64,000 nucleotides of DNA from Pristimantibacillus sp052113225 (GCF_052113225.1 NZ_JBFRCT010000010.1:253616-317615), one strand, 5' to 3'. Positions 1 to 8,929 are shown, numbered from the stretch's first letter. Numbers and translations are program-made. The notes: a model not told the origin generated them from the letters alone.

Positions 1-65
1 GCACCCTAACAATCAGCAGTGAACCAAACGTGGGAACGACGGCCACGATCCGATTACCGGTATAA
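1..65 (+). CDS. C-terminal end of a sensor histidine kinase (partial)
   Basis: Only the last 20 codons are in the window, read from base 3 to the TAA at 63-65. They translate as TLTISSEPNVGTTATIRLPV. This is the usual closing strand pair of a HATPase_c domain, where a Ser-x-x-Gly-x-Gly-Thr turn precedes a hydrophobic strand ending in LP. The rest of the gene lies left of the window, so its sensor domain and partner regulator cannot be seen. A short chance match is possible because only 20 residues are available. Confidence 0.65.
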   Translation, partial: TLTISSEPNVGTTATIRLPV

Positions 66-71
66 ACAACA

Positions 72-98
72 AATCCCCTGGAGCTGCTCCAGGGGATT
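72..98. terminator. Bidirectional Rho-independent terminator
   Basis: A perfect 12-bp stem (AATCCCCTGGAG / CTCCAGGGGATT) with a 3-nt loop. It is followed by T-rich sequence on both sides, and sits between the kinase tail on the plus strand and the FlxA-like gene on the minus strand. Confidence 0.85.
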
Positions 99-106
99 CT
101 TGTTTG

Positions 107-472
107 TTAAATACGGATATCGATCGTATTGCCGGTCATGCCGTTAAGAGCTTGGTTGTTCCGGCTCATGTTGACGCCAAGCTGGCTGCTTGCTGCACTT
201 TGTTGATTCATGTTTTGTTGATTCGAGCTTTGTTGATTAGCCGTTTGATCGGCTGCCTTTGATTGTTTTTGCGCAATTTGCAGCTGAATTTGTTGAATTT
301 GCTGTTGAAGCTGCTGCGTCTTTGTTTCCTTCGTCTTAGCATCATCTTTACTTTGAGCGACTTCCTTGAGCTGTTTCTCCAGACTCTCGAGTTGTTTCTC
401 CAGGGAAGTCGTATCTGAAGCGCTGCTTGAAGTGTAAGAGGATGAGCTTTGCGATACGGATGAAATATTCAA
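107..472 (-). CDS. FlxA-like small coiled-coil protein
   Basis: Small, very polar protein of about 121 residues. A Ser/Thr-rich N-terminus is followed by a long heptad-like helix (about residues 25-70) rich in Leu, Lys, Glu and Gln with a QQLQQQIQQIQLQ core, then a Gln/Asn/Ser-rich tail ending near MTGNTIDIRI. This pattern resembles FlxA-like proteins; their function in Bacillota is not established. An ATG lies at 490, but the TTG at 472 is preceded at good distance by AGAGGTG, so the shorter start is preferred. It has its own terminator downstream and runs in the same direction as the efflux pump, with no sign of coupling. Confidence 0.6.
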   Translation of the reverse strand: MNISSVSQSSSSYTSSSASDTTSLEKQLESLEKQLKEVAQSKDDAKTKETKTQQLQQQIQQIQLQIAQKQSKAADQTANQQSSNQQNMNQQSAASSQLGVNMSRNNQALNGMTGNTIDIRI

Positions 473-572
473 TGTGTTCACCTCTTCCATGTGCGATCTA
501 CGTTCACATGGTTTATCGGTTTGGAAGATGAACGGAGCATGAACACAGTCTGAAAGTTAGCTGAATGTCTTT

Positions 573-1778
573 TTATTTCTTAAGATCCGTACGATAGCTG
601 AGTAAACCAAGGATCAGGGCGGAGCCAGCCAGAATCGCACCGATCCATGGAAGCGCACCAAGCGCAATATGAGTAATGACCCAGCCGCCAATGAAAGCAC
701 CGGCTGCATTGCCAAGGTTGCCGGCCGAATGGCTGGACGTGGAGGCGAGGGCAGGTGCTGCCTGCGCTAGACTCATAATGCGTACTTGAAGTCCCGGGAA
801 TACCGCAAAGGATGCTACTCCCCATAGGAAGATGGTAATGACCGCCGTTATTTCATTATGGACGGTAAAGGTGAAGATTGTCAGAATAACAGCAATCGCT
901 AGATAAAGACCAAGGATGGAAGGCATCAGTTTCCAATCCGCCAGCTTGCCGCCCACAATGTTGCCGACGGTTACGCCGATGCCAAACAGAATAAGAATCC
1001 AAGTAACGCTATGCTCAGCAAAGCCTGTAATATCGGTCAGCATAGGCGTAATGTACGTAAATACGGCGAATAGTCCGGCGTTGCCGAGTGCTGTAATAAG
1101 CAGGTACACGAGCAGCTTGGGTCTGATTATGGCGGAGAGCTGCTGGATCAGGCTGACCTGCTTACTCAGCCGTAATTTTGGAATAAAGATCATAATGCCA
1201 ATGAGCGCAAGAACACCCATGACCGCAATTGAGCCAAAAGAAGCCCGCCAGCCCCAGTTCTGTCCGATATAGGTGCCGATCGGAACACCGATAATATTGG
1301 CGATCGTGAGGCCTGCCATCATGATGGACACAGCTCCGGCCTGCTTATCCGCTCTTACGAGATTAGAGGCAATGACAGCACCAACGCCAAAGAAGGTGCC
1401 ATGGGTTAAGGCTGTAATCATCCGGGCGACCATAAGCACCGCGTAGTTTGGCGCTACGACGGCTAACCCATTGCCAAGGATGAAGAGAAGCATGAGGATG
1501 CAAAGCAGGTTTTTCTGAGGGATGCGGCTGGTCAGGATGGTCATGATTGGAGCGCCAACCGCCACGCCAAGGGCATACATTGTAATCAGCTGTCCTGCAG
1601 AGGAGATGCTGACATTCAGGTCATTCGCCACATTCGGGAGAATGCCCATAATGACGAATTCCGTCATTCCAATGGCGAATGCGCCAACGGTAAGGGACAG
1701 GACAGATATAGGGAAGCGCTCTTTGGAGGCTTGCCCTTGCGATCCTTTATTACTGGTCAATTGTTGTGAGACTTCCAT
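573..1778 (-). CDS. MFS efflux transporter, DHA1 family (AraJ/YdhP-like)
   Basis: Integral membrane protein of about 400 residues with roughly 12 hydrophobic segments. It opens with the pattern GAFAIGMTEFVIMGILP, typical of DHA1 proton-driven exporters of sugars and drugs (the AraJ/YdhP/PbuE group). The motif-A-like loop between TM2 and TM3 (GAPIMTILTSRIPQKNLL) is reduced, as is common in this branch. An upstream TTG at 1790 would leave no room behind the AAAGG ribosome-binding site, so the ATG at 1778 is chosen. No regulator is adjacent, and the substrate cannot be read from sequence. Confidence 0.85.
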   Translation of the reverse strand: MEVSQQLTSNKGSQGQASKERFPISVLSLTVGAFAIGMTEFVIMGILPNVANDLNVSISSAGQLITMYALGVAVGAPIMTILTSRIPQKNLLCILMLLFILGNGLAVVAPNYAVLMVARMITALTHGTFFGVGAVIASNLVRADKQAGAVSIMMAGLTIANIIGVPIGTYIGQNWGWRASFGSIAVMGVLALIGIMIFIPKLRLSKQVSLIQQLSAIIRPKLLVYLLITALGNAGLFAVFTYITPMLTDITGFAEHSVTWILILFGIGVTVGNIVGGKLADWKLMPSILGLYLAIAVILTIFTFTVHNEITAVITIFLWGVASFAVFPGLQVRIMSLAQAAPALASTSSHSAGNLGNAAGAFIGGWVITHIALGALPWIGAILAGSALILGLLSYRTDLKK

Positions 1779-1947
1779 TTGTAAAGACAACCTTTCTATT
1801 GCGCGAGCACCGTGCTGAATAATAACCCCTATTATTTCGCTTCAAAGGCATATAAGCAAGAACATTTTTTGTGCTGAAGGATAGGAATTGCTGGTATGAT
1901 AACAAGAAAGGGCTTACATCATCCAAACAAAGGAGACGGGGTTAAAG

Positions 1948-2409
1948 GTGCGTTTCTTCTTCCATCTGAAAGCCCCCAAGAATCCTTTGTTCCTCAAATT
2001 TCTGAAGCGGCTGCATTATGATCATCACACGGATCCACATGATTTGAAGCTTCTATTCCTGCCGGTCTGGTACAGCCTGCCGAACCTTTGCGCGTTTGCG
2101 CTGTTGTTCTATCTGGTTACGGGGATGATTGATATGACCTTTGCCTTCGCTGCAGGTCTTGTTGCGATGCTGCTTGTGTATGAGTGGAAGCATTATGTGG
2201 CGCATCGGCCCATCCAGCCGACGTCAAAGGTCTGGAAATGGAATAAGCGGATGCATCTGCTGCATCATTTTAAGAACGAGAATTACTGGTATGGCGTATC
2301 TACGCCGCTAGTGGATGCGCTCTTCGGAACGCTCAAGGATGAGAAGGATGTGCCAACGAGTGATACGGTGAAAAATTTGGAGAAGCGCGGGCAGACGCTG
2401 ACGTCTTGA
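1948..2409 (+). CDS. Fatty acid hydroxylase / sterol desaturase superfamily membrane protein
   Basis: A 153-residue protein with the spaced histidine clusters of the di-iron hydroxylase superfamily: HYDHHTDPHD near residue 23, EWKHYVAH near 85 and MHLLHHFKNENYWYG near 105. Two hydrophobic stretches lie between the first two clusters. It is shorter than the usual 200-250 residues, so it looks like a compact core version. The substrate is unknown; family members hydroxylate lipids or carotenoids. The GTG start at 1948 is preceded by AGGAGACGG. Its stop codon abuts the next gene, whose start is 12 nt downstream, suggesting an operon with the APH-fold kinase. Confidence 0.75.
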   Translation: MRFFFHLKAPKNPLFLKFLKRLHYDHHTDPHDLKLLFLPVWYSLPNLCAFALLFYLVTGMIDMTFAFAAGLVAMLLVYEWKHYVAHRPIQPTSKVWKWNKRMHLLHHFKNENYWYGVSTPLVDALFGTLKDEKDVPTSDTVKNLEKRGQTLTS

Positions 2410-2420
2410 AAGGGGAAAGC

Positions 2421-3215
2421 ATGGACAAAGGGACTTTAATCGGTAAAGGCATGACCGCTGAAGTATATGAATGGGGCAATCGGCAAGCACTGAAGCTCTA
2501 TTATGAGGGTATTCCGAAGGATTGGATTACATACGAGGCGGAGATTGGGCAGGTTGTACATCAAGCGGGCGTACCTGCACCGGCTGTTTATGAGCAGCTG
2601 GAGGTCGATGGGCGAAAGGGGCTGCTGTATGAGAGAATCTCCGGCCAATCCCTGTCCGGAAGTATGCTAAGTGATCCTGAACGGGTGATGCATAACGGAG
2701 AAGTATTTGCGAGGCTGCATGCAAACATCCATCGCAGCAAGACGGATAAGCTGCCTCGGCAAAAGGATCGGCTGGCGCAGTTTATTGAGCAGTCTGCTCC
2801 CTTCTTGGGGGAAAGAGTTCATCTGTTGCTAACGGTGTTAGAAGGTTTGCCGGATGGAGAATACATCTGTCATGGTGATTTGCATCCAGATAACGTTCTG
2901 CAAGCAGATGGCCAACTGACGGCCATTGATTGGATGGATGCCAATAGGGGAGATCCGCTATGTGATGTCGCCAGAACATCAATGATCTTCTTGTCGCCAT
3001 TCCTTGCGATGCCGCCGATTTCTATTAGTCCAGCGTTTAGTCATCAACTGAACAATGCTTACTTGACCGAATATTGCAGGATCACAGGAGCGAGCCTGAC
3101 AGATATCGACCGCTGGCGGCTGCCAGTCGCCGCCGCAAGACTTCGTGAGCGGGTGCCATACGAGCAAGAGTGGCTGCTCGCGTATATTGATGAGCAGCTA
3201 AATCTCAGCTATTAA
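2421..3215 (+). CDS. Aminoglycoside phosphotransferase-fold kinase
   Basis: A 264-residue protein of the APH/choline kinase fold. An N-terminal lobe begins GTLIGKGMTAEVYEWGN. The catalytic loop reads CHGDLHPDNVL (HGDxxxxN near residue 155) and the metal-binding segment reads AIDWMDANRGDPLCDVA (near 172). Members phosphorylate aminoglycosides, choline, homoserine or other small alcohols, and the substrate cannot be told from motifs. The ATG at 2421 follows AAAGGGG at good spacing; a TTG at 2406 that overlaps the preceding stop is less likely. It appears co-transcribed with the hydroxylase-like gene and ends at a strong terminator. Confidence 0.8.
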   Translation: MDKGTLIGKGMTAEVYEWGNRQALKLYYEGIPKDWITYEAEIGQVVHQAGVPAPAVYEQLEVDGRKGLLYERISGQSLSGSMLSDPERVMHNGEVFARLHANIHRSKTDKLPRQKDRLAQFIEQSAPFLGERVHLLLTVLEGLPDGEYICHGDLHPDNVLQADGQLTAIDWMDANRGDPLCDVARTSMIFLSPFLAMPPISISPAFSHQLNNAYLTEYCRITGASLTDIDRWRLPVAAARLRERVPYEQEWLLAYIDEQLNLSY

Positions 3216-3221
3216 TCCAAT

Positions 3222-3259
3222 AAAAAAGTGCGAGCCGTCTGTCGGCCCGCACTTTTTTT
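3222..3259. terminator. Bidirectional terminator between convergent genes
   Basis: Stem AAAAAAGTGCG / CGCACTTTTTT with a GAGCC/GGCCC extension. A and T tracts on both sides allow use by both the kinase (plus) and the monooxygenase (minus). Confidence 0.85.
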
Positions 3260-3264
3260 AATCT

Positions 3265-4329
3265 TTATTTCGAAGCCGCGGCAATTTCCTTACGGACAAT
3301 AGGCGCCACTTTGGTGCCAAGCAGTTCAATCGCACGAAGCATATCTTTATGCGGAATCGAGCTGGTGTCGACATGCAGGAAGAAGCGGGTGAGGCCAAGG
3401 TTTTTGTGCAGCAAAATAATTTTCTCCGCTACATATTCGGCTTCTCCGACATAGAGTGCACCACGCAGGCTGCGCGCCGCATCGAAAGCTTCAAACGTGT
3501 ATGGAGGCCATCCGCGTTCACGGCCAATCACATTCATCATCGCCTGCTGAGCAGGGTAGAAGAGCTCGGCTGCTCTAGCTTCTGTATCGCTGATAAAGCC
3601 ATGCGAATGCGTGCCGATCTGCATCTTTTTCGGATCATGGCCTGCACGGATGTAAGCTTCCTTGTACAGTTCAACGAGTGGAGCAAATCGTTCTGGCATG
3701 CCGCCTATAATAGCGAAGCATACTGGCAGGCCAAGTGCGCCTGCACGAATCGCCGACTGCGGGTTGCCGCCCGTTGCAATCCAGACCGGAAGCGGGTCCT
3801 GCACCGCACGCGGATAGACGGACAAGTTGTTTATTGCAGCGCGGTGATTACCTTGCCACGTGACTTTTTCCTCTTTCGTAATTTGAAGCAGCAGCTCCAG
3901 CTTTTCATCAAACAGCTCATCATAGTCCTCTAAGCTGTAGCCAAACAGCGGGAAGGATTCGATAAACGATCCTCTTCCTGCCATAATTTCAGCTCGTCCA
4001 TTCGAAATGGCATCTACCGTAGAGAAGCCTTGGTAGACGCGGACCGGATCATCTGAGGATAATACGGTAACCGCGCTGGACAGGCGGATATGCTTGGTCT
4101 GTGAGGCTGCCGCCGCCAAAATAACATGAGGTGCACTCGCTGCATAATCTGCCCGGTGATGCTCCCCGATTCCATATACATCAAGGCCAACTTGGTCGGC
4201 CAGGATCATTTCTTCGACACTGTTGCGGATTCGCTCGGCATGGCTGTAAGCCCCGCCCATACCCGGATAAGGTTTTGCTTCTAGAAAAGTACTAATGCCA
4301 AGTTCAAAATTAACTGCTGATTCGGTCAT
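3265..4329 (-). CDS. LLM-class flavin-dependent monooxygenase (luciferase-like)
   Basis: A 354-residue protein with the bacterial luciferase-like TIM-barrel pattern: ELGISTFLEAK at the first strand, GEHHRADYAASAPHVILAA at the second, AVTVLSSDDPVRVYQ, then GRAEIMAGRGSF. Such enzymes use reduced flavin (FMNH2 or F420) to oxidise small organic molecules. The GIGEHH motif and length match the group annotated simply as LLM oxidoreductase in Bacillota. The ATG is preceded by AAGGAGGCGG, a near-ideal ribosome-binding site. No flavin reductase is adjacent, and the gene seems to be a single transcription unit. Confidence 0.85.
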   Translation of the reverse strand: MTESAVNFELGISTFLEAKPYPGMGGAYSHAERIRNSVEEMILADQVGLDVYGIGEHHRADYAASAPHVILAAAASQTKHIRLSSAVTVLSSDDPVRVYQGFSTVDAISNGRAEIMAGRGSFIESFPLFGYSLEDYDELFDEKLELLLQITKEEKVTWQGNHRAAINNLSVYPRAVQDPLPVWIATGGNPQSAIRAGALGLPVCFAIIGGMPERFAPLVELYKEAYIRAGHDPKKMQIGTHSHGFISDTEARAAELFYPAQQAMMNVIGRERGWPPYTFEAFDAARSLRGALYVGEAEYVAEKIILLHKNLGLTRFFLHVDTSSIPHKDMLRAIELLGTKVAPIVRKEIAAASK

Positions 4330-4495
4330 ATAAGTCCGCCTCCTTCATTTCTTCTAGTGTACTAATTTTTTTGAAGTTTCTCAATTATAGTTAGCAAGAT
4401 TATCGGGAGTAGGGCGGGAAAAGACAGTTGTCTTAGGATGATCGAATCAGGGTAGAGATATGAAATTCGAACTTTAGCCATGGGGAATTGGATAT

Positions 4496-5092
4496 ATGTG
4501 TGCAACAAATTCGGTTATTTTGCGTATCTTTTGTATGAAACGGGGTGTTACTTTGTTCGTGACAATAAGCAGGAAGTTATTCGAGGTGCTTGGTGATGAT
4601 GAATTAAGGCAGGCATGTATGGGACCAATCGTGGAGCAGATCCGCGGGAAGAGCCTTGCTGTAAAGTCGCAGGCACTTGCTGGGCTGAATCAATCGCAGC
4701 AGGCCTTGTTCATGTATGGCGTCTGGTTTGATCATGCCAAGCAATCACCGATGGAGCTGTACTGCTGGACCGCTCAAATGCTCAGCCAGCCTGGTTATTG
4801 GGAGGGCATTACGAAAGCGCTCAGGTACTTTGAGAATGAGGCGATGTCAGGTATTCTGGAAGAGATCCGTGTGCTGCTCGACGTTCATGTCCTGCAGAAA
4901 GGCCGTGACTTAAGTGAAGTGACGTTCAAGGATTTGGAGCAGCAAGAAGATCTGAAAGAACAGGTTCAGGAATGCTACAGAAGTTTCCAAGCGGAGGTGC
5001 CATGCAGTATGCACCGGCTGGCTCAATATATCCGTGCTCATGCGGAAGATTTTATAACCTTTTTACCGGAGGCAGAGAACAGGGATGATTGA
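4496..5092 (+). CDS. Conserved-looking hypothetical protein, start uncertain
   Basis: Not recognised. About 180-198 residues, soluble and mostly helical, acidic at the C-terminus, with no signal peptide. The core (ISRKLFEVLGDDELRQACMG onward) is amphipathic, which suggests a helical bundle. Possible starts are ATG 4496 (GGGGA 9 nt upstream), ATG 4535, and TTG 4553 or GTG 4559 (GGGGTG nearby); the first ~20 residues are the least gene-like part. The stop overlaps the start of the following kinase by 8 nt, so the two are very likely translationally coupled and functionally linked. Confidence 0.65.
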   Translation: MCATNSVILRIFCMKRGVTLFVTISRKLFEVLGDDELRQACMGPIVEQIRGKSLAVKSQALAGLNQSQQALFMYGVWFDHAKQSPMELYCWTAQMLSQPGYWEGITKALRYFENEAMSGILEEIRVLLDVHVLQKGRDLSEVTFKDLEQQEDLKEQVQECYRSFQAEVPCSMHRLAQYIRAHAEDFITFLPEAENRDD

Positions 5093-6002
5093 TTTGCTTG
5101 CGATTGTACCTGAGCTTCAAGATTGTATACGGCTGGAGCTGATTCAAAAAGGGTATTCCAGCGATAATAAATATATCGCTTATAATCGTAATGATCAGCC
5201 GCTGTACCTTCTCCGGACTTATACGTTTGAAGATGAAGCGCGTAAGCAACAGGAATACCATGTGCTGGAGCAGATGCGGGATCAGGATGTGCTTTGCTCA
5301 AGGCCGATCGCAATTGGGGTGCTGCAGGAGCATGCACGGGGATATATGCTGCTATCCTATATAGATGGCGGTGAGGCGACTGACGAGCTGCCGCTCTTAA
5401 GTGAAAGCCACCAGTATGAGATAGGTCTGCAAGCGGGAGCGGAGCTTCGGAAAATCCATCAGATTCATGCACCGGATGACATCAAGCCATGGTATGACCG
5501 TACGGTTGCGAAATATAAGCGATATCGGGAGAGTTATGAACAAATTGGAGTTAAGCTGGCTTTTGAAGACAAGCTGTTCTCTTATATAGAAGCTAATCTG
5601 CTGCTTATGAAGAATCGCCCGAATATCCTGCAGCATGATGATTTCCACGTGGGTAACCTGATTGTGAAGGATGGAAGGCTTTCCGGCGTTATTGATGTGA
5701 ACCGGTTTGACTGGGGAGATCCCATACATGAATTTTTGAAAGCAGGCTTTTTCAGCGTGGAGGTTAGTGTTCCATTTGCGGTGGGTCAAATCGATGGCTA
5801 TTATAAGAATGGAAAGCCTGATGATTCATTCTGGGCGTTATATTCGCTTTATACCGCGATGACCATCCTGTCCTCCATTGTATGGATTCTCCGTGTTCGC
5901 CCGGAGGAGCTGGACGATATGCTAAGCAGAACGAATAAGGTGTGGGATGACCATAACGGCTTTGATCTTCTTGTGCCAAAGTGGTACACCACCTATCAAT
6001 AA
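5085..6002 (+). CDS. Aminoglycoside phosphotransferase-fold kinase
   Basis: A 305-residue APH-fold protein. The catalytic loop is seen as LQHDDFHVGNLIV (HDDxxxxN, with Asp replacing the usual Gly-Asp, near residue 185) and the metal-binding segment as VIDVNRFDWGDPIHEF (near 205). A LRTYTFED nucleotide-binding-lobe Lys/Arg region lies near residue 43. The substrate is unknown; relatives are annotated as antibiotic or choline/ethanolamine kinases. It overlaps the upstream hypothetical gene by 8 nt, a typical translational-coupling arrangement, and ends at a bidirectional terminator shared with the convergent tetR gene. Confidence 0.8.
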   Translation: MIDLLAIVPELQDCIRLELIQKGYSSDNKYIAYNRNDQPLYLLRTYTFEDEARKQQEYHVLEQMRDQDVLCSRPIAIGVLQEHARGYMLLSYIDGGEATDELPLLSESHQYEIGLQAGAELRKIHQIHAPDDIKPWYDRTVAKYKRYRESYEQIGVKLAFEDKLFSYIEANLLLMKNRPNILQHDDFHVGNLIVKDGRLSGVIDVNRFDWGDPIHEFLKAGFFSVEVSVPFAVGQIDGYYKNGKPDDSFWALYSLYTAMTILSSIVWILRVRPEELDDMLSRTNKVWDDHNGFDLLVPKWYTTYQ

Positions 6003-6009
6003 TAAAAAG

Positions 6010-6037
6010 AAGAGCCTTCACACGAGTGAGGGCTCTT
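6010..6037. terminator. Bidirectional terminator
   Basis: Stem AAGAGCCTTCAC / GTGAGGGCTCTT with one wobble and a 4-nt loop, followed by TTTG. It separates the convergent kinase and tetR genes. Confidence 0.8.
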
Positions 6038-6040
6038 TGT

Positions 6041-6658
6041 TTATGGCTTGACCGGAGGCATCTCCTTCAGCCCGAATGTTGCGAACGGTCCATAATTGGC
6101 AACATTCATCATAATAGAAGCCATTTGGGCGGGCGTCTGGTCAAGATCAGATTCAATCCAATGCATAAGCATACCGAAATGTGCCGAGGTCATATACGCG
6201 ACAACATAATCTCGTCGTACGTTCAGGTTAGTAGCATCAGGAATGCTGACCTTCTCATAAATATGATTAGCCATGAGCTTACGGAATTGGATCGCATATG
6301 AAAGGTCGCCGTTTGGACCAAACATCACCTTCAGGAAGTCCGCGTGCTTGGCAAATTCCTCAAAGACTTGGATACCTAGTGGATAGGGTTCCCTGCGGTC
6401 GGCATATTCTATTGCTTCACGAAAGTTCAGCTTAATCACATACTTTTCGACGCTTTTGAACACATGATCCTTCAGCTGCTGCAGCATGTCGGGCACATCC
6501 CGGTAGTGCAGGTAAAAGGTTCCTCGATTCAGATTCGCGTGATTCGTAATATCCGTGACGGTAACATGATCGATGCCTTTTTCCCTGATTAGAACCATCA
6601 GCGATTCATAGATCTGCTGCTTCGTCTTTGCTTTTCTCCTGTCGATTTTCTCTGACAT
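6041..6658 (-). CDS. TetR/AcrR family transcriptional regulator
   Basis: A 205-residue regulator. The N-terminal helix-turn-helix reads VTVTDITNHANLNRGTFYLH (about residues 33-52), the standard TetR signature. The C-terminal ligand domain resembles the TetR_C_8/DhaS-like helical region. It diverges from a YhgE/ABC-2-like membrane protein, and the 179-bp gap holds a good promoter with a palindrome right after the -10, so repression of that neighbour and of itself is the likely job. GAGGAGT precedes the ATG. Confidence 0.85.
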   Translation of the reverse strand: MSEKIDRRKAKTKQQIYESLMVLIREKGIDHVTVTDITNHANLNRGTFYLHYRDVPDMLQQLKDHVFKSVEKYVIKLNFREAIEYADRREPYPLGIQVFEEFAKHADFLKVMFGPNGDLSYAIQFRKLMANHIYEKVSIPDATNLNVRRDYVVAYMTSAHFGMLMHWIESDLDQTPAQMASIMMNVANYGPFATFGLKEMPPVKP

Positions 6659-6746
6659 GGCTTAGACTCCTCTGCAATTTTGCTGCGTTTATGAACACTT
6701 GCTTGCTTATGTGATGATTAATGGACATGACGGTGAGTAATGATTA

Positions 6747-6791
6747 TTGTGTATTTCCTCTGTCTCTCATTATAATTAACAGCGTGATCAC
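6747..6791 (+). promoter_or_regulatory. Promoter with candidate TetR operator
   Basis: -35 TTGTGT (6747-6752), 18-bp spacer, -10 TATAAT (6771-6776). The palindrome GTGATCAC (6784-6791) covers the expected transcription start of the membrane-protein gene. The operator role is inferred from position only. Confidence 0.5.
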
Positions 6792-6837
6792 TAATCAACA
6801 CAATGTTCATTTATAGAGATAGGGAGATGGGGATGAA

Positions 6838-8010
6838 ATGGCAATCTTTAAACAAAAAATGTTATGGATCGGAATTCTGATCGTTATCGTTGTACTTGCG
6901 GTGTTTGGACTGGCGATGATGGGTTCTGTGCTTGGCACAAAACCTCAACATGTACCCGTTGCACTGGTCGTACTTGACCAGCCGGTCGATCTGTCAACTG
7001 GCGATAAATTGGCTGTTGGCGAAATGCTGAAGGAGCAGCTAACGTCAAATAAACAGCTGCCGATCAGCTGGAAGATCGTTGGTTCCGAGGAAGAAGCTCG
7101 CAAAGGGCTCGACTCCCGTGACTATTATGGGGCGCTGGTGCTTCCCGCAGATTTGAGTGCTGGGGTGGCTTCGCTGATGGGACCGTCCCCAACACCGGCT
7201 ACTGTGAGTATTATCAGCAATGACGGGATGAATACGCAGGCGGCAACCGTTGTGAAGCAAGGCCTTGGTCAAGTGATGAAGATGGTTTCTCTTGAAATGT
7301 CGAAGTCCGCACTGGAACAGATGTCCCAGCGTACGGATCAAATATCAGTAGATGCAGCAACAGCACTGCTCACTCCGATCCAGGTGACGGAAGAAACAGT
7401 CCATCCCATCGGCACGAACAATGCGAGCGGGAATGCGCCGGGCTTGCTGACGCAAATCATGTGGATGGGCAGCTTAGTTAGCGCCATGATCCTGTTCCTC
7501 GCAAGCGGCAGCGCTAAGAAGGCTTCTGGCCGTAAGTGGTCGGCGCATCTGCTGCAGCCTATTATCGGTATCGTATTGGTCGGCGCAGCATCTGGCTTCC
7601 TTGTTTGGATGGCAAGCGGATGGTACGGCATGGAGCTGACGTCTGCTGTAGATACATGGTTGTTCTTATGGCTTGGCGGCTCGGCGTTCTACTTGATGCA
7701 GTCCATGCTGCTCAACTGGATTGGTTTCCCGGCCATGGCGATTCTCGTGCTGCTCATGTTCTTCTCGATGCCGATCCTGAACATGCCGCAAGAATTCCTG
7801 TCGGATACTACGCAAAACCTACTGTATTCGTGGACACCACTTCGCTTCGTCGCTGGTGGACTGCGTGAAATTATGTACTTCGGCGGCTTGAAGGCCGTTA
7901 GCACGAATGCTGCAGTGCTTTGGAGCATTGCAAGCGGCTGCTTGGCGCTGCTCTTAGCCGCAGGTGTGAAGAAAGGCAAAGCCGCTGCGGAACAATCTGC
8001 TGCAGTGTAA
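6838..8010 (+). CDS. YhgE/ABC-2-type membrane protein (putative exporter)
   Basis: A 390-residue protein. One N-terminal TM helix (residues 8-30) is followed by a large extracytoplasmic domain (about 31-200), then five or six TM segments in the C-terminal half. The start pattern PVALVVLDQPVD and the ...YYGALVLPADLSAGVASL region match the YhgE/Pip and ABC-2 permease architecture, used in drug export or as phage receptors. No ATPase is adjacent. It diverges from a TetR gene and is probably induced by a toxic ligand. A strong terminator follows. Confidence 0.75.
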   Translation: MAIFKQKMLWIGILIVIVVLAVFGLAMMGSVLGTKPQHVPVALVVLDQPVDLSTGDKLAVGEMLKEQLTSNKQLPISWKIVGSEEEARKGLDSRDYYGALVLPADLSAGVASLMGPSPTPATVSIISNDGMNTQAATVVKQGLGQVMKMVSLEMSKSALEQMSQRTDQISVDAATALLTPIQVTEETVHPIGTNNASGNAPGLLTQIMWMGSLVSAMILFLASGSAKKASGRKWSAHLLQPIIGIVLVGAASGFLVWMASGWYGMELTSAVDTWLFLWLGGSAFYLMQSMLLNWIGFPAMAILVLLMFFSMPILNMPQEFLSDTTQNLLYSWTPLRFVAGGLREIMYFGGLKAVSTNAAVLWSIASGCLALLLAAGVKKGKAAAEQSAAV

Positions 8011-8020
8011 GTCAAAGATT

Positions 8021-8050
8021 AGGCTGTCCCAGTGGGACAGCCTTTTTTCT
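8021..8050 (+). terminator. Rho-independent terminator
   Basis: Perfect 10-bp stem AGGCTGTCCC / GGGACAGCCT with a 3-nt loop, then TTTTTT. Confidence 0.9.
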
Positions 8051-8218
8051 TTGCCTACTGGCGCCAGACCAAATAAGACGGAAAAACCGTACTACAGAGT
8101 GCGGGCATGGTATCTTGTGGTGCACGCGCACCGGGCTAATTCATTTTTTCGTGTAATGGCGGGGCTTAGAGGTTACAATAAAACTTGGAATAAATAAGAA
8201 ATGAGAAGGACTGAGTAT

Positions 8219-8929
8219 ATGGGGATGCAGCGAACAACGATATTAATCGCGGAGGATGACCCGGATATTGCAGAACTGATCGCACTCCATTTGGGCAAAG
8301 AGGGGTATCAGCTTCTGAAGGCTGCCGATGGCAGGGAAGCGGTTCGTCTCGTTCAAGGGAACAGCATTGATCTGGTTATTCTCGACATTATGATGCCGCA
8401 TATGGACGGCTACGAAGTCATTCGTGTCATTCGGGAGCAGCAGTACCGGATGCCGATTATTTTCCTAAGTGCCAAGACATCCGACTTCGATAAAATAACA
8501 GGCCTCGTTATGGGAGCCGACGACTATATGACCAAGCCGTTTAATCCGATGGAGCTGCTGGCGAGAGTGAATGCCCAGCTGCGGCGGTTCAAGCAGCTTA
8601 ATCAGCCGGCTTCACCCACCAATCAAGCGACGATTGTCGCAGGAGGGCTGACCATCGATCTCGAGCAGCGCACCGTTACTTTGTACAATGACCGTATTGA
8701 GCTCACGCCAAAGGAGTTTGATATCCTGTACCTGCTGGCTAGCCATGCCAAAAAGGTATTCAGTGCGGAGCATATTTTTCAACAGGTATGGGGCGAGGCT
8801 TATTATGAGAGCGGTGGCAACACGGTGATGGTACATATTCGGACGCTGCGCAAAAAACTTGGCGAAGACGACAAGCAGAAGCAGTGGATTAAAACCGTAT
8901 GGGGGGTCGGCTATGCCTTCCAAGGCTAA
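8219..8929 (+). CDS. VanR-like response regulator (OmpR/PhoB family)
   Basis: A 236-residue regulator. The receiver domain has an acidic pair in ILIAEDDPD, phospho-acceptor Asp about 56 in LVILDIMMPHMDGY, the Thr/Ser switch in IIFLSAKT and Lys in MTKPFNP. A winged-helix output domain follows (ELTPKEFDILYLLASHAKKVFS ... VHIRTLRKKLGED). The ATG at 8219 lies 8 nt after GAGAAGGA; an ATG at 8201 lies before this site and is less likely. It overlaps the kinase gene, and a VanY-type carboxypeptidase gene follows, so it resembles VanR. The cluster lacks vanHAX, so its inducer may be cell-wall stress other than glycopeptides. Confidence 0.85.
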   Translation: MGMQRTTILIAEDDPDIAELIALHLGKEGYQLLKAADGREAVRLVQGNSIDLVILDIMMPHMDGYEVIRVIREQQYRMPIIFLSAKTSDFDKITGLVMGADDYMTKPFNPMELLARVNAQLRRFKQLNQPASPTNQATIVAGGLTIDLEQRTVTLYNDRIELTPKEFDILYLLASHAKKVFSAEHIFQQVWGEAYYESGGNTVMVHIRTLRKKLGEDDKQKQWIKTVWGVGYAFQG

